In this document: positions 43,454 to 52,557 of the stretch, in pieces
Layout of the letters: each line of letters starts with the position of its first letter
Position numbering within the stretch: position 1 is the stretch's first letter
Source of the DNA: Syntrophales bacterium
GTDB taxonomy: Bacteria; Desulfobacterota; Syntrophia; Syntrophales; UBA2210
NCBI GenBank assembly: GCA_023230565.1
Contig: JALNXD010000001.1
Span: 124,001 to 188,000, forward strand
Direction: 5' to 3'
DNA length: 64,000 bases
The notes under the pieces: generated by a model
Told to the model about the DNA's origin: nothing
Databases searched by the model: none
What the model saw: only the letters and a program-made list of their open reading frames with translations
Translations under genes and position numbers: made by a program

Positions 43454-44326
43454 ATGAAGATTGAAGATGTAAAAAACATTTGTGTGGTCGGCGCCGGCAA
43501 TATGGGTCACCAGATTGCGCTTCAGTGTGCCATCTCCGGCTATAAAGTAAAGTGCACCGATGTGGTCCCCGAAATTCTCAAAAAGGCAGAGGATTTTGCC
43601 GGAAGTTATCTGGAAGGTCGCGTCAAAAAGGGAAAAATGACTGAAGACCAGGCAAAGGAGATCAGAGGCAATATTTCATTTACCCCCAATCTCGAAGAAG
43701 CTGCAAAAGACGCCGATTATGTGATTGAAGCAATTCTGGAAAGACTGGCTCTGAAGCGGCAGGTATTTGCACAGCTGGACAAAGTTGCGCCGCCGCATGC
43801 CATACTGGCAACCAACAGTTCGATGATAGTAAGCTCAAAAATTGCTGACGCAACGAAAAGACCGGAAAAAGTATGCAATCTTCACTTCTTCAATCCGGCA
43901 CTCGTCATGAAACTTGTGGAAGTAGTCCAGGGACCGCATGTCTCTGATGAAACAGCCGCAATTTCGATGCAGCTTTGTGAAAAAATAAGCAAGGTTCCTA
44001 TTCACATAAAGAAAGAAGTATGGGGATTCGTCCTTAACAGAATCTTTTCGGCCATTTCCGGTGAAGCCATGTGGATGCTCGAAATGGGAGTCGCATCCTT
44101 TGAAGACATCGATAAAGCATGTGTGTATGGAGCCGGGCATCCCATGGGCCCATTCCGCCTGAACGACCTGACCGGCCTGGATCTTTCTTACGACATCGGC
44201 ATGGAATTGTTCAGGGAAACAGGCGATAAATCGAAGCTGCCCACACCTGAACTGGTAAAGAGGGTGGCTCGAGGAGATTTCGGCCAGAAAACGGGCAAGG
44301 GATGGTACGATTATACCCAGAAGTAG
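43454..44326 (+). CDS. 3-hydroxyacyl-CoA dehydrogenase
   Basis: A 290-residue NAD-dependent dehydrogenase of the 3-hydroxybutyryl-CoA type. The Rossmann motif is GAGNMG (residues 13-18). LATNSSMIVSSKIA, the catalytic His in NLHFFNPALVMKLVEVV and GHPMGPFRLNDLTGLDL match the family. The start at 43454 follows AAGGAG; the upstream extension is unsupported. It acts with the thiolase just before it. Confidence 0.92.
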   Translation: MKIEDVKNICVVGAGNMGHQIALQCAISGYKVKCTDVVPEILKKAEDFAGSYLEGRVKKGKMTEDQAKEIRGNISFTPNLEEAAKDADYVIEAILERLALKRQVFAQLDKVAPPHAILATNSSMIVSSKIADATKRPEKVCNLHFFNPALVMKLVEVVQGPHVSDETAAISMQLCEKISKVPIHIKKEVWGFVLNRIFSAISGEAMWMLEMGVASFEDIDKACVYGAGHPMGPFRLNDLTGLDLSYDIGMELFRETGDKSKLPTPELVKRVARGDFGQKTGKGWYDYTQK

Positions 44327-44347
44327 ATCATTGCCTGTGACAAATCA

Positions 44348-44393
44348 CCATCCCCTCACATTTGTCAAACGATGACATGGTGTGGGGGGATGG
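44348..44393 (+). terminator. Hairpin after the hydroxyacyl-CoA dehydrogenase gene
   Basis: CCATCCCCTCACA (44348-44360) pairs with TGTGGGGGGATGG (44381-44393), 13 pairs including one G-T, around a 20-base loop. No T run follows. Confidence 0.5.
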
Positions 44394-44486
44394 CCTGATA
44401 ATCGAATGAAAAATCACTTTTTTCCATAATCGGCTGCCGGATCCATTATTTCCCGGTAATTGCCGGCACTCTGAAAGGATACTATT

Positions 44487-44780
44487 ATGGTTGCTATAAT
44501 TGCAAAAATGAAAATAAAAGAAGGCAAAATCGAAGAAGCCATTGAACTTTTCAAGAATTTAGTACCGAAAGTCCGTGAAGAAGAAGGTACTCTTGCATAC
44601 GCCATATGCCGTGACAAGGCGAATCAAAATCAGCTTACTGTTATCGAACGATACCGGGACATGGAAGCAATCCAGGCACATTCATCAAGCTCGCATTTTA
44701 AAGACTTCTCAAAGGAAATAGGACAGTTGCTGGACGGCAAACCGGAACTGAACATATTGGATGAAGTAGTTACCATTTAA
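44487..44780 (+). CDS. Antibiotic biosynthesis monooxygenase (ABM)-domain protein
   Basis: A 97-residue dimeric alpha/beta-barrel protein of the ABM family (MVAIIAKMKIKEGKIEEAIE at the start, then VIERYRDMEAIQAHSSSSHFKDF). The name is historical; many members are quinol monooxygenases or haem/aldehyde-related, and the role here is unknown. GAAAGGA precedes the start. A terminator follows at once. Confidence 0.82.
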   Translation: MVAIIAKMKIKEGKIEEAIELFKNLVPKVREEEGTLAYAICRDKANQNQLTVIERYRDMEAIQAHSSSSHFKDFSKEIGQLLDGKPELNILDEVVTI

Positions 44781-44788
44781 AGAAAAGG

Positions 44789-44811
44789 AACCCCGCCGCT
44801 CACGCGGGGTT
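44789..44811. terminator. Rho-independent terminator between convergent genes
   Basis: AACCCCGC (44789-44796) and GCGGGGTT (44804-44811) form an eight-base stem with a short loop, followed by TTCAGCTTTTT on the plus strand. It serves the ABM gene and probably the convergent SDR gene. Confidence 0.75.
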
Positions 44812-44842
44812 TTCAGCTTTTTCAGAAGCCCGGTTTCAAGGA

Positions 44843-45631
44843 TTATCTGGCCAGCTGGCCGCCGTCATTTACCAGCACATGGCCTGTCATATAGGCCGAA
44901 GCATCGGAGGCAAGAAACACGGCTACTCCTTTCATATCATCTTCACCGCCTATTCTGTTCAGAGGCACAACATTTAAAATAGCTTCACGAACCTTTTTAA
45001 ATTCTTCTTTATTTACATACGCCATCATATCGGTTCCAAAAAATCCCGGTGCAATCGCATTCACCCTGATATTGTAGGGTGCAAGTTTAACGGCAAGATT
45101 CATTGTAAGCACATTAACTGCTGCTTTAGTAGAATTATAGGGCACAGCCGGGTGCCCAAGTTCATCCGAACCTCTGAATCCCATAACGGATGATATGTTA
45201 ATGATGTTCCCTTTTCCCTGCTGTTTCATGAGATTTGCAACTTTCTGGGTAAGGATCCAAATCCCCCTTACATTAACATCAAAAAGATAATCCCATTTTT
45301 CAAGAGGAAATTCCAAAGTGGGAGCGCCCCAGGTTGCACCGGCATTGTTGACTAAAATGTCGATCCTGGGGAATTTATTTTTTACGGCATTCAGCATCAG
45401 ATCTATATCCGATTCCTTGCTTATGTCACAGGCAATTGGCAGAATTTCAGCGCCGTACTTTCGTTTCAATTCGTCAGCAGCCGCTTGAAGGTTTTCCATC
45501 TTTCGCGAAGTAATCACTACATCGGCACCGGCTTCGGCAAAACCTGTCGCTATAAATTTGCCAATTCCCCTGCCTCCTCCGGTTACGAGAGCAATTTTCC
45601 CGTTTAATCTGAAAAGATCCTGCAGTTTCAT
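44843..45631 (-). CDS. Short-chain dehydrogenase/reductase
   Basis: A 262-residue SDR with TGGGRGIG, NNAGATWG, catalytic Ser in NISSVMG and YNSTKAAVN. SAYMTGHVLVNDGG closes the C-terminus. The closest general type is gluconate 5-dehydrogenase / 3-oxoacyl-ACP reductase-like, but the neighbourhood (acyl-CoA genes, Liv transporter) suggests an acyl-CoA substrate. AAGGGGGC precedes the start. Confidence 0.85.
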   Translation of the reverse strand: MKLQDLFRLNGKIALVTGGGRGIGKFIATGFAEAGADVVITSRKMENLQAAADELKRKYGAEILPIACDISKESDIDLMLNAVKNKFPRIDILVNNAGATWGAPTLEFPLEKWDYLFDVNVRGIWILTQKVANLMKQQGKGNIINISSVMGFRGSDELGHPAVPYNSTKAAVNVLTMNLAVKLAPYNIRVNAIAPGFFGTDMMAYVNKEEFKKVREAILNVVPLNRIGGEDDMKGVAVFLASDASAYMTGHVLVNDGGQLAR

Positions 45632-46506
45632 AAAAGCCCCCTTTTAATTGAATGAGATAAGATCTTATTTGGATGTTCTCAAACAATACATCTTTTTCAA
45701 TTCAATGATACTACGAGTCTGTGTGTTTTCTTGTCTTTACATTACATCAGGAAAGGATGCAAAAAATTTTTCCTCTTTATCACTGCGAGTGGCTGAAGCA
45801 CCGGAATCGCAGTCCAATATTTGCAAATTTTTTAAAGGAAGAACACTATGCGCTTTTTCAATCACATAGCAAACATGTGCTGCACATTCTGGCCTTCGAT
45901 CTTTCCCGGCCTCAATTTCTCTTTTTATTTTTTACTTGACAAGCTTCTCCTCTTTGGCTAGTTTCAACCCGGACCAGAACTCTAGAGGGTCCGGCGGCAC
46001 TGTGGGGATGCTGATACATTGATCTTTTTTCTATGAAGCGCTTCGAAGGTACCATCGCGCATGAAAGCGAGGGAATGTTATGCCCTTACACCTGTTCGAA
46101 TGCGTGAACGCACTTTTGGAAATTCCAAAACCGGCACGTACGTTAATCGTCTTATCGGCTGCAAATCCAGTACTGAAAAAATCCTCACAAAATGAGAGAT
46201 TTTTCCTGATCAATCGTCGCAAAAAAATACATTATTTATCTAAATCCTTCAGTACCATTCCTGCAAACCATTATCAGCAAATCGTTCAAGGAGAAAATTA
46301 TTATAGGGGTTACCCCGTTTGTTCCATGCAAAGAGAACAAGTGAAGCCCTTTGCGTGAACAAGATTTGGAATTGATGTCTGCCAGGTTTCTTACTCAGAA
46401 ATAAAGCCTCTTCTTTAGACTTGGAAGTAAGTAAAAAAATAGCACAACTGTCGGATGTAAGAATTTTTTAAGCCTTACCACTAATAAAGAAAAGGAGATT
46501 TCGCAC
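45632..46506. other. Long gene-free region upstream of livH
   Basis: An 875-base gap. The open frames here (for example 46080-46358) lack binding sites. It contains a promoter-like TTGACA and a hairpin listed separately. It might hide a small RNA or decayed gene; I see no proof of either. Confidence 0.4.
45936..45964 (+). promoter_or_regulatory. Promoter-like sequence upstream of the Liv operon
   Basis: A perfect TTGACA (45936-45941), a 17-base spacer and a weak TAGTTT (45959-45964). A hairpin CCGGACC/GGTCCGG (45969-45975, 45988-45994) lies where the transcript would begin. It is about 540 bases before livH. Confidence 0.3.
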
Positions 46507-47385
46507 ATGAGTTCGGTTGTTGGAATGTACATTACTCAGGGTATACATGGACTGGTTTACGGAATGTTGCTTTTTCTCGTATCTTCAGGACTTACTCTGA
46601 TATTTGGTATGATGGGAATTTTAAATCTGGCCCATGCCTCGTTTTTCATGCTGGCGGCTTATTTTTGTTATGCCGTGCTCCAAGTTACGGGAAGTTTTTG
46701 GACGGCGCTCATAATAGCCCCCGTATTTGCAGCCTTTTTCGGAGTCCTGGCCGAACGGTTTCTCCTCAGGAAAGTTCATGCATCCGGCCATATAGCAGAG
46801 CTGCTGCTTACGCTCGGCATGTCGCTCGTAATTCTCGAAGCAGTTAAAGTATTTTGGGGAACCGAGTCGCTGATCATCACGGTTCCCGAATCCCTGACAG
46901 GCCTGGTAAATCTGGGATTGGACATAAATTATCCGATATACCGGCTTTTCATCATAGTGATAGCCTGCGTCACTCTGATTTTTATGGCTCTCATCCTCTT
47001 TAAGACCCGACTTGGCAAGATCGTCCGCGCTTCCGTGACAAACCCGCAGATGGTGAGTGCTCTCGGGATAAACACACCTGTTGTATTCATGCTCGTATTC
47101 GGCATCGGAACCTGGCTCGCCGGAATAGCGGGGGTCTGCGCCGCTCCTTTGCTGACCGTTTTTCCTGGAATGGCCGACCAGATGGGAATGGACTGCTTCG
47201 TCGTTGTCGTCACCGGAGGATTAGGAAGTCTTCTCGGCGCCTTTATAGCGGCACTGGGCATAGGCGAACTAAATGCATTCGGCGTCCAGTTCGTACCGCG
47301 CCTTGTACCGGTCATCACTTTCGGTTTTATGGTTATAGTTCTTGCGATCAAACCTACCGGGTTCTTTGGCGAAAGGGAGGCATAG
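46507..47385 (+). CDS. livH: Branched-chain amino acid-type ABC transporter permease LivH
   Basis: A 292-residue permease with about eight membrane helices. VYGMLLFLVSSGLTLIFGMMGILNLAHASFFMLAAY is the usual N-terminal region (two segments joined here), and TRLGKIVRASVTNPQMVSALGIN is the cytoplasmic EAA-like loop; VTGGLGSLLGAFIAAL follows. With LivM it makes the channel. AAAGGAG precedes the start. Confidence 0.92.
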   Translation: MSSVVGMYITQGIHGLVYGMLLFLVSSGLTLIFGMMGILNLAHASFFMLAAYFCYAVLQVTGSFWTALIIAPVFAAFFGVLAERFLLRKVHASGHIAELLLTLGMSLVILEAVKVFWGTESLIITVPESLTGLVNLGLDINYPIYRLFIIVIACVTLIFMALILFKTRLGKIVRASVTNPQMVSALGINTPVVFMLVFGIGTWLAGIAGVCAAPLLTVFPGMADQMGMDCFVVVVTGGLGSLLGAFIAALGIGELNAFGVQFVPRLVPVITFGFMVIVLAIKPTGFFGEREA

Positions 47386-47388
47386 CAA

Positions 47389-48366
47389 ATGAGCGGAAAG
47401 CTGAAACTTACCATCTACTGGCTGATAGGTCTCATAATTGTGATTATTCTCCCGCATGTCATAGGCATAGTCTATACAAATGTTCTCGTCACTTTCATGA
47501 TGGATGCCGTGTTTGCGCTCAGCATTAATCTTCTCCTCGGATTCACGGGCCTCCTGAGCTTCGGGCATGCGATGTTCTTCGGCATAGGCGCATACGCAGC
47601 CGCCCTGTCGCTCACTCATATACAGGGATTTCCACTTATCGGAGTCATTTTCATTTCCGCCATCAGCGCACTTCTTCTCGCGTGCATTGTCGCTCCTCTT
47701 TTAGCGCGCGTGACCGGAACAGCTTTTGCAATGCTGACCCTTGCTTTCGGGCAGCTTCTGTATGTTATTTGCCTCAAATTCAGGGAAATTACCGGCGGAG
47801 AAGACGGAATAGCAGGTTATGATACCCCCCCCATACACCTGGGATTTACGAACGTTGATATCACAGATCCTACCAATTTTTATTATTTTGCCTTTGTTGT
47901 TCTCGGACTTTTGGCATTTTTCATGTGGTGGCTGGTGAAGACGCCTTTTGGAAGCGTTATGATCAGCATCAGAGATAACGCTCAAAGGGTTGAATATTTG
48001 GGGTACCGGGTCAAGCATTCCAAGGCGCTTGTACTCATTATCTCGGGTACAGTAACCGGTATTGTAGGAGGGGTTTACGCACTTTTTCATAATCTGGTAT
48101 CCACCGATGGCGTCCTTACGATTTTCGTTTCCTTCTATCCTTTAATGGGTGCGTACATAGGCGGCATTGCCAGTTTCTTTGGACCTATTTTCGGGGCAGG
48201 TCTCCTCCATGTCTTTGACGAACTCACATCCAGGTATACGGAACGCGTCGACCTTGTAAATGGGCTCATTTTCATTTTGGTTGTCATGTACGCTCCCTAT
48301 GGTGCCGTAGGACTCTGGTGGTCCATCAAGGCATGGTTGTTCAAAAGCAAATTGCAGAAGGCCTAG
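47389..48366 (+). CDS. livM: Branched-chain amino acid-type ABC transporter permease LivM
   Basis: A 325-residue permease. ALSINLLLGFTGLLSFGHAMF and FGIGAYAAA are the family signature, and GSVMISIRDNAQRVEYLGYR is the loop that contacts the ATPase. It begins three bases after livH with GGGAGG as binding site. Confidence 0.92.
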   Translation: MSGKLKLTIYWLIGLIIVIILPHVIGIVYTNVLVTFMMDAVFALSINLLLGFTGLLSFGHAMFFGIGAYAAALSLTHIQGFPLIGVIFISAISALLLACIVAPLLARVTGTAFAMLTLAFGQLLYVICLKFREITGGEDGIAGYDTPPIHLGFTNVDITDPTNFYYFAFVVLGLLAFFMWWLVKTPFGSVMISIRDNAQRVEYLGYRVKHSKALVLIISGTVTGIVGGVYALFHNLVSTDGVLTIFVSFYPLMGAYIGGIASFFGPIFGAGLLHVFDELTSRYTERVDLVNGLIFILVVMYAPYGAVGLWWSIKAWLFKSKLQKA

Positions 48367-48382
48367 CAAGGAGGACTATCCT

Positions 48383-49129
48383 ATGAATATACTGGAAACG
48401 AGAGGAATATACTTTGATTACAAGGGCTTGGAGGTACTTTTTGATATCAGTCTTCAAGTAGAAAAAGGCGAGCGGCATGCGGTAATCGGCCCTAACGGAG
48501 CCGGAAAAACGACTTTATTCAATGTCATAATAGGTGGATTGATCCCCAGCCGCGGAAAGGTCATTTTTAAAGAGCACGATATTACTCATGCAACGCCCCA
48601 TGAACTTTTTCGTCATGGAATAGGCCGTTCTTTTCAGCTTACAAGCACTTTCGCCCGTCAAACGGCTTTTCAGAACATACGATCCGTCGTTTTGTCGCGC
48701 CGCGGAATTCGATTCAATATGTGGCGACGAGTTGATAACCTTGGCGATATCACCAATGAAACAGATGAAATTCTGAAAAAGCTCAATCTTTTCAACGAAC
48801 GAAATTTCCCTGCATCGGCACTTTCTTACGGAAAGAACAGATCACTCGAGTTCGGTATGGCCATTGCGTCAGATCCCGATCTGATTATGCTCGATGAACC
48901 AACAGCCGGGATGTCACGGGATGAAACCCATGATGCGGTAAATCTGATCCGCAATCTTAGTGAGGGCAAAACCATGGTCATCATCGAACATGACATGGAT
49001 GTCGTATTTTCACTTGCCGATCGTATTACCGTACTTCATCACGGCGAGATTTTGGCAACCGGCGCTCCAGAGGATATAAAAAACAATCAACAGGTAAGAG
49101 ATGCCTATTTGGGTGAAACGGAGGTATAA
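48383..49129 (+). CDS. livG: Branched-chain amino acid-type ABC transporter ATPase LivG
   Basis: A 248-residue ATPase with Walker A GPNGAGKTT, LSYGKNRSLEF as signature motif (the LivG-type LSYGxxR variant), Walker B DLIMLDEPTAG and the switch histidine in VIIEHDMD. AAGGAGG precedes the start. Confidence 0.94.
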   Translation: MNILETRGIYFDYKGLEVLFDISLQVEKGERHAVIGPNGAGKTTLFNVIIGGLIPSRGKVIFKEHDITHATPHELFRHGIGRSFQLTSTFARQTAFQNIRSVVLSRRGIRFNMWRRVDNLGDITNETDEILKKLNLFNERNFPASALSYGKNRSLEFGMAIASDPDLIMLDEPTAGMSRDETHDAVNLIRNLSEGKTMVIIEHDMDVVFSLADRITVLHHGEILATGAPEDIKNNQQVRDAYLGETEV

Positions 49130-49131
49130 GC

Positions 49132-49845
49132 ATGCTTCTTGAAGTTAAAGATCTCAATACATATTATGGTGAAAGCCATGTTCTGCAAGGCATCTCCTTG
49201 ACAGTCGAAAAAGGTGAGCTTGTATGCCTTCTGGGACGAAACGGTATGGGAAAAAGCACTACACTTAAAAGCATAATGGGGCTGGTGAAGCCCAAATCGG
49301 GATTGATAAATTTTAAAGGAGAGCAGATCCTCGGAATGCCGGCCCATAAAACTGCACGGGTCGGAATCGGGTATGTCCCTGAAACAAGAGAAATATTTCC
49401 GAATTTGACTGTAACCGACAATCTGCTTTTAGGAATTAAAAAAGGTAAATACTCAAAGGGAGTAGGAAAAGACTGGACGCTCGAGCGCATTTATGAGCAT
49501 TTTCCGATTTTGAAAACCAGAGGTTCGAATAAGGGTTTTCAACTTTCCGGAGGCGAGCAGCAAATGCTCACAATTGCCCGGACACTCATGGGCAACCCCG
49601 AACTCCTTTTGATAGACGAGCCAACTGAGGGTCTGGCACCTGTTATGGTAGAAGAAGTAAGAGACGTCCTGATTGAAATCAATAAAGCTGGAGTATCAAT
49701 TCTTCTTGTAGAACATAACATCAAAGTTGCCCTTGCAATGGCCCACCGCCTCTATCTTATGGGCAAGGCGCACGTGGGATTCGAAGGAACCCCTGAAGAG
49801 CTTGCCAAAAAGCCGGAGATAAAGAGGCAATATTTGGAAGTTTAA
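49132..49845 (+). CDS. livF: Branched-chain amino acid-type ABC transporter ATPase LivF
   Basis: A 237-residue ATPase with Walker A GRNGMGKST, signature LSGGEQQMLTIAR, Walker B LLLIDEPTEG and LVEHNIKVAL. It starts two bases after livG behind CGGAGG. No solute-binding protein gene is attached to this operon; the one at 15949-17301 is a candidate partner. Confidence 0.94.
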   Translation: MLLEVKDLNTYYGESHVLQGISLTVEKGELVCLLGRNGMGKSTTLKSIMGLVKPKSGLINFKGEQILGMPAHKTARVGIGYVPETREIFPNLTVTDNLLLGIKKGKYSKGVGKDWTLERIYEHFPILKTRGSNKGFQLSGGEQQMLTIARTLMGNPELLLIDEPTEGLAPVMVEEVRDVLIEINKAGVSILLVEHNIKVALAMAHRLYLMGKAHVGFEGTPEELAKKPEIKRQYLEV

Positions 49846-49982
49846 AAAATCGTATGAATGCAGGTTTTTTTCTAAATCCGGCCGGAGCGGATTGGAATTC
49901 AGTGGCACCGGAGTGCAACAACAGCGGCGGTCCGGAATAATTACAAATTTTTCAAGAAGACTTTAGCGTGAGGGGGTGTGTG

Positions 49983-51659
49983 ATGCAAAACAGACCATGG
50001 CAGCGACATTATGATTATAATGTTCCAACTGATATTCGCTATCCACGTATACCTGTTCCTGAGTTGCTCCAAATACCGGCAAACAGTTATCCTGATAAAG
50101 CCGCCCTTAACTATTTCGGAACGGAAATAACCTTCTGGGAATTACGCCGGCAGGTGCTCAGAATGGCGAATGCACTGGGAGAATCAGGAATTAAAAAAGG
50201 CGACCGAATCGGCCTTCATCTGCCGAATTGTCCCCAGTATCCGATTGCGTATTATGCAGCGCTTTCAATCGGTGCTATTGTTGTTAATATGAATCCCCTT
50301 TATACACAGGACGAACTGAAATTGATTGCTGAAACAACGGGTTTGAAGGCTCTTGTAACATTTGATATGGTTCTCGATACTATCCGCGGATTGACCAGGC
50401 AGGTAAAAATTCCCAAAGTTATTGTCACCGGAGTTACTGATTTTATAAATGGAATGCCGTTAAGTTCGGCCAAGAGCCTTAATCTGGAAGAAGGATGGTT
50501 TCACTTCTCTACACTGCTCGATGAATGTAAGAATACAAAACGGCCCGGCGTATCAATCAGCCCCGATGATCCTGCTGTTATCCAGTTTACAGGCGGCACC
50601 ACCGGTGTACCTAAAGGCGCTGTTCTTACTCATAGCTGCATTATAGCCGCTACCGTTAATTGCGCCCTATGGGGAAATCCTACGGTACCGCTTACTCCAC
50701 CGGAGAAGCGGAATGTTCTTGCAGTACTTCCTTATTTTCACGTCTACGGAAATATTGTCGTTATGAATTGGGCTGTGTGGAGCTGTGCGACTCAGATTCA
50801 AGTTCCTCGCTTCGAAATAGACGAACTTTTTGCTACGATTGCGAATTATGATCAAATCACGTTCTTCCCTACCGTGCCTACTCTCATTACCGCTCTTGTG
50901 AGTCACCCCAAAGCACCTGAACAGAATCTCGGAAAAAAATTGGGGCTTCTCAACAGCGGAGCCGCTCCTATGCCCGTTGAATTAATAGAAAAAGTTCAGG
51001 ATTTAGGCATTTTCTTCAGCGAAGGATGGGGTATGAGCGAAACTACATCAGTTGGAATGTCAAATCCGATTCTAGGACTGAAGAAAGCCGGAAGTATCGG
51101 GATACCGATTCCAGGCGCCGATATTCGCCTTGTGGATCTGCAGGATGGCAATGAGGATGTTCCTAAAGGAGAACCGGGTGAAATAATAATTAAATCTCCC
51201 TTCGTAATGAAAGGCTACTGGAATAATCCTGAAGAAACCGCTAAAGAACTCAAAGACGGATGGCTCCATACAGGCGACATTGCCATCCAGGATGACGATG
51301 ACTACTTTTTTATCGTAGACAGGAAAAAAGACATGATAATAGCCGGAGGATTCAATATTTATCCTCGCGAAGTAGATGAGGTTCTCTATCAGCATCCGAA
51401 GGTTCAGGATGCGGTAACGGCAGGCATTCCCCACGAATATAGAGGAGAAACAGTTAAGGCTTTCATTGTGCCGAAAGAAGGAGTCACACTTACTGAAGAA
51501 GAGATAGTTTCATTTTGTAAAGAAAAACTTACTGCATACAAAGTACCTAAAGAGGTTGAATTCAGAAAAGAACTCCCTAAATCTGCTGTAGGAAAAGTGC
51601 TTAGGAAAGTTTTAAGAGAAGAGGAAATAGCAAAACAGAAAGCCAAAAAAAATCCGTGA
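49983..51659 (+). CDS. AMP-forming acyl-CoA ligase (FadD-like)
   Basis: A 558-residue ANL enzyme with intact motifs: FTGGTTGVPKGAVLTH (ATP loop), GWGMSETT, HTGDIAIQDDDDY, VDRKKDMIIAGGFNIYPRE and the C-terminal lysine in PKSAVGKVLRK. It activates a carboxylic acid to its CoA thioester; the acid is unknown, but its place after LivHMGF suggests it activates what that transporter brings in, for example a fatty or aromatic acid. I use ATG 49983 behind GGGGGTG; the GTG at 49968 is less likely. Confidence 0.9.
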   Translation: MQNRPWQRHYDYNVPTDIRYPRIPVPELLQIPANSYPDKAALNYFGTEITFWELRRQVLRMANALGESGIKKGDRIGLHLPNCPQYPIAYYAALSIGAIVVNMNPLYTQDELKLIAETTGLKALVTFDMVLDTIRGLTRQVKIPKVIVTGVTDFINGMPLSSAKSLNLEEGWFHFSTLLDECKNTKRPGVSISPDDPAVIQFTGGTTGVPKGAVLTHSCIIAATVNCALWGNPTVPLTPPEKRNVLAVLPYFHVYGNIVVMNWAVWSCATQIQVPRFEIDELFATIANYDQITFFPTVPTLITALVSHPKAPEQNLGKKLGLLNSGAAPMPVELIEKVQDLGIFFSEGWGMSETTSVGMSNPILGLKKAGSIGIPIPGADIRLVDLQDGNEDVPKGEPGEIIIKSPFVMKGYWNNPEETAKELKDGWLHTGDIAIQDDDDYFFIVDRKKDMIIAGGFNIYPREVDEVLYQHPKVQDAVTAGIPHEYRGETVKAFIVPKEGVTLTEEEIVSFCKEKLTAYKVPKEVEFRKELPKSAVGKVLRKVLREEEIAKQKAKKNP

Positions 51660-51686
51660 TTAATTAAAAAAATTTACCATGTTGAA

Positions 51687-51720
51687 GAAAGGCCGCTCCG
51701 CTTTAATGCTGCGGCCTTTC
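51687..51720. terminator. Rho-independent terminator between ligase and CoA-transferase genes
   Basis: GAAAGGCCGC (51687-51696) and GCGGCCTTTC (51711-51720) form a perfect ten-base stem, followed by TTATTTC on the plus strand. It separates convergent genes. Confidence 0.8.
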
Positions 51721-51732
51721 TTATTTCATTTT

Positions 51733-52557
51733 TCACATTTTACCTCTTTCCTGAGCGTGATTGAATACTGAAGTAACGGCCAATTCCATCATAAGTTCCC
51801 TTCCTGCAGATTCAACCGGTGCAAAATACCTTACAAAATCGATTTCGCGATCCGTAGGGCGTTCCGTAGTCGTCAAATTAGAAGAGATTTTTAAATCCCA
51901 CGGAATATCTTTTTTTACATCGTTGACAGTAACTCCTGGATGAATTTTATCCAGGTACATCTCTTTTGTCTCATTATCGAACCTGAAAACGCCTTTGGTG
52001 GTCAGCAGCATAGAAGGTCCCGAATCCTTAGGAAATAATCCTGATCCGTTTCTGCTTTCCCCTCCTTCCAGATATCCTGGCGAAGTAAAATAATCCAGTT
52101 TTTCTACAAACTGACCGCCTCGCATTGTAAGAATAGTTCGCTTTGCATATGAAATGAAATCTGCTGCACCTCCCGAACCAGGAAGCCTGAGATCAGGCTT
52201 ATAATAATCCCCGATACACGTTGTATTCAGATTGCCGTATTTATCAACCTGGCCGACCCCAAGGAAACAGACATCGACAAACCCTCTATAGGTCATTGTA
52301 AAAGCTGAAAAAAGATCGGTGGCATAGGAAAAGCCCCTGCATGAATGAGCATCTGCAATATGGTTGAGAGGAATCAACGGTTCGAAATCGATAATACCCG
52401 ACTCCATCATTAATGTCGTATGCGGCGCATAAAGCGCTTTAGCTAATGCACCGGCTGTGGTGGGCAACCCCACGCCAAGAATAACATTTTCGTAATCCTT
52501 TATTTCTTTTGCACATGTAATAATCAGCAGTTCGTTTAACGTGTATTTTTTACTCAC
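51733..52557 (-). CDS. CoA-transferase beta subunit (glutaconate CoA-transferase-like)
   Basis: A 274-residue subunit of a family I CoA-transferase. The catalytic glutamate is Glu52 in MMESGIID, the position used by Acidaminococcus GctB. GVGQVDKYGNLNTT and LPGSGGAADF follow the family. It starts at GTG 52557 in an overlap with the alpha-subunit stop, behind AAAGGGG. A longer in-frame extension lies inside the alpha gene. Acceptor and donor acids are unknown. Confidence 0.88.
   Translation of the reverse strand: MSKKYTLNELLIITCAKEIKDYENVILGVGLPTTAGALAKALYAPHTTLMMESGIIDFEPLIPLNHIADAHSCRGFSYATDLFSAFTMTYRGFVDVCFLGVGQVDKYGNLNTTCIGDYYKPDLRLPGSGGAADFISYAKRTILTMRGGQFVEKLDYFTSPGYLEGGESRNGSGLFPKDSGPSMLLTTKGVFRFDNETKEMYLDKIHPGVTVNDVKKDIPWDLKISSNLTTTERPTDREIDFVRYFAPVESAGRELMMELAVTSVFNHAQERGKM

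Noticed and set aside
46080..46358. 92-codon frame upstream of livH
   Set aside because: No binding site and no recognisable features; it was kept only as part of the gene-free region.
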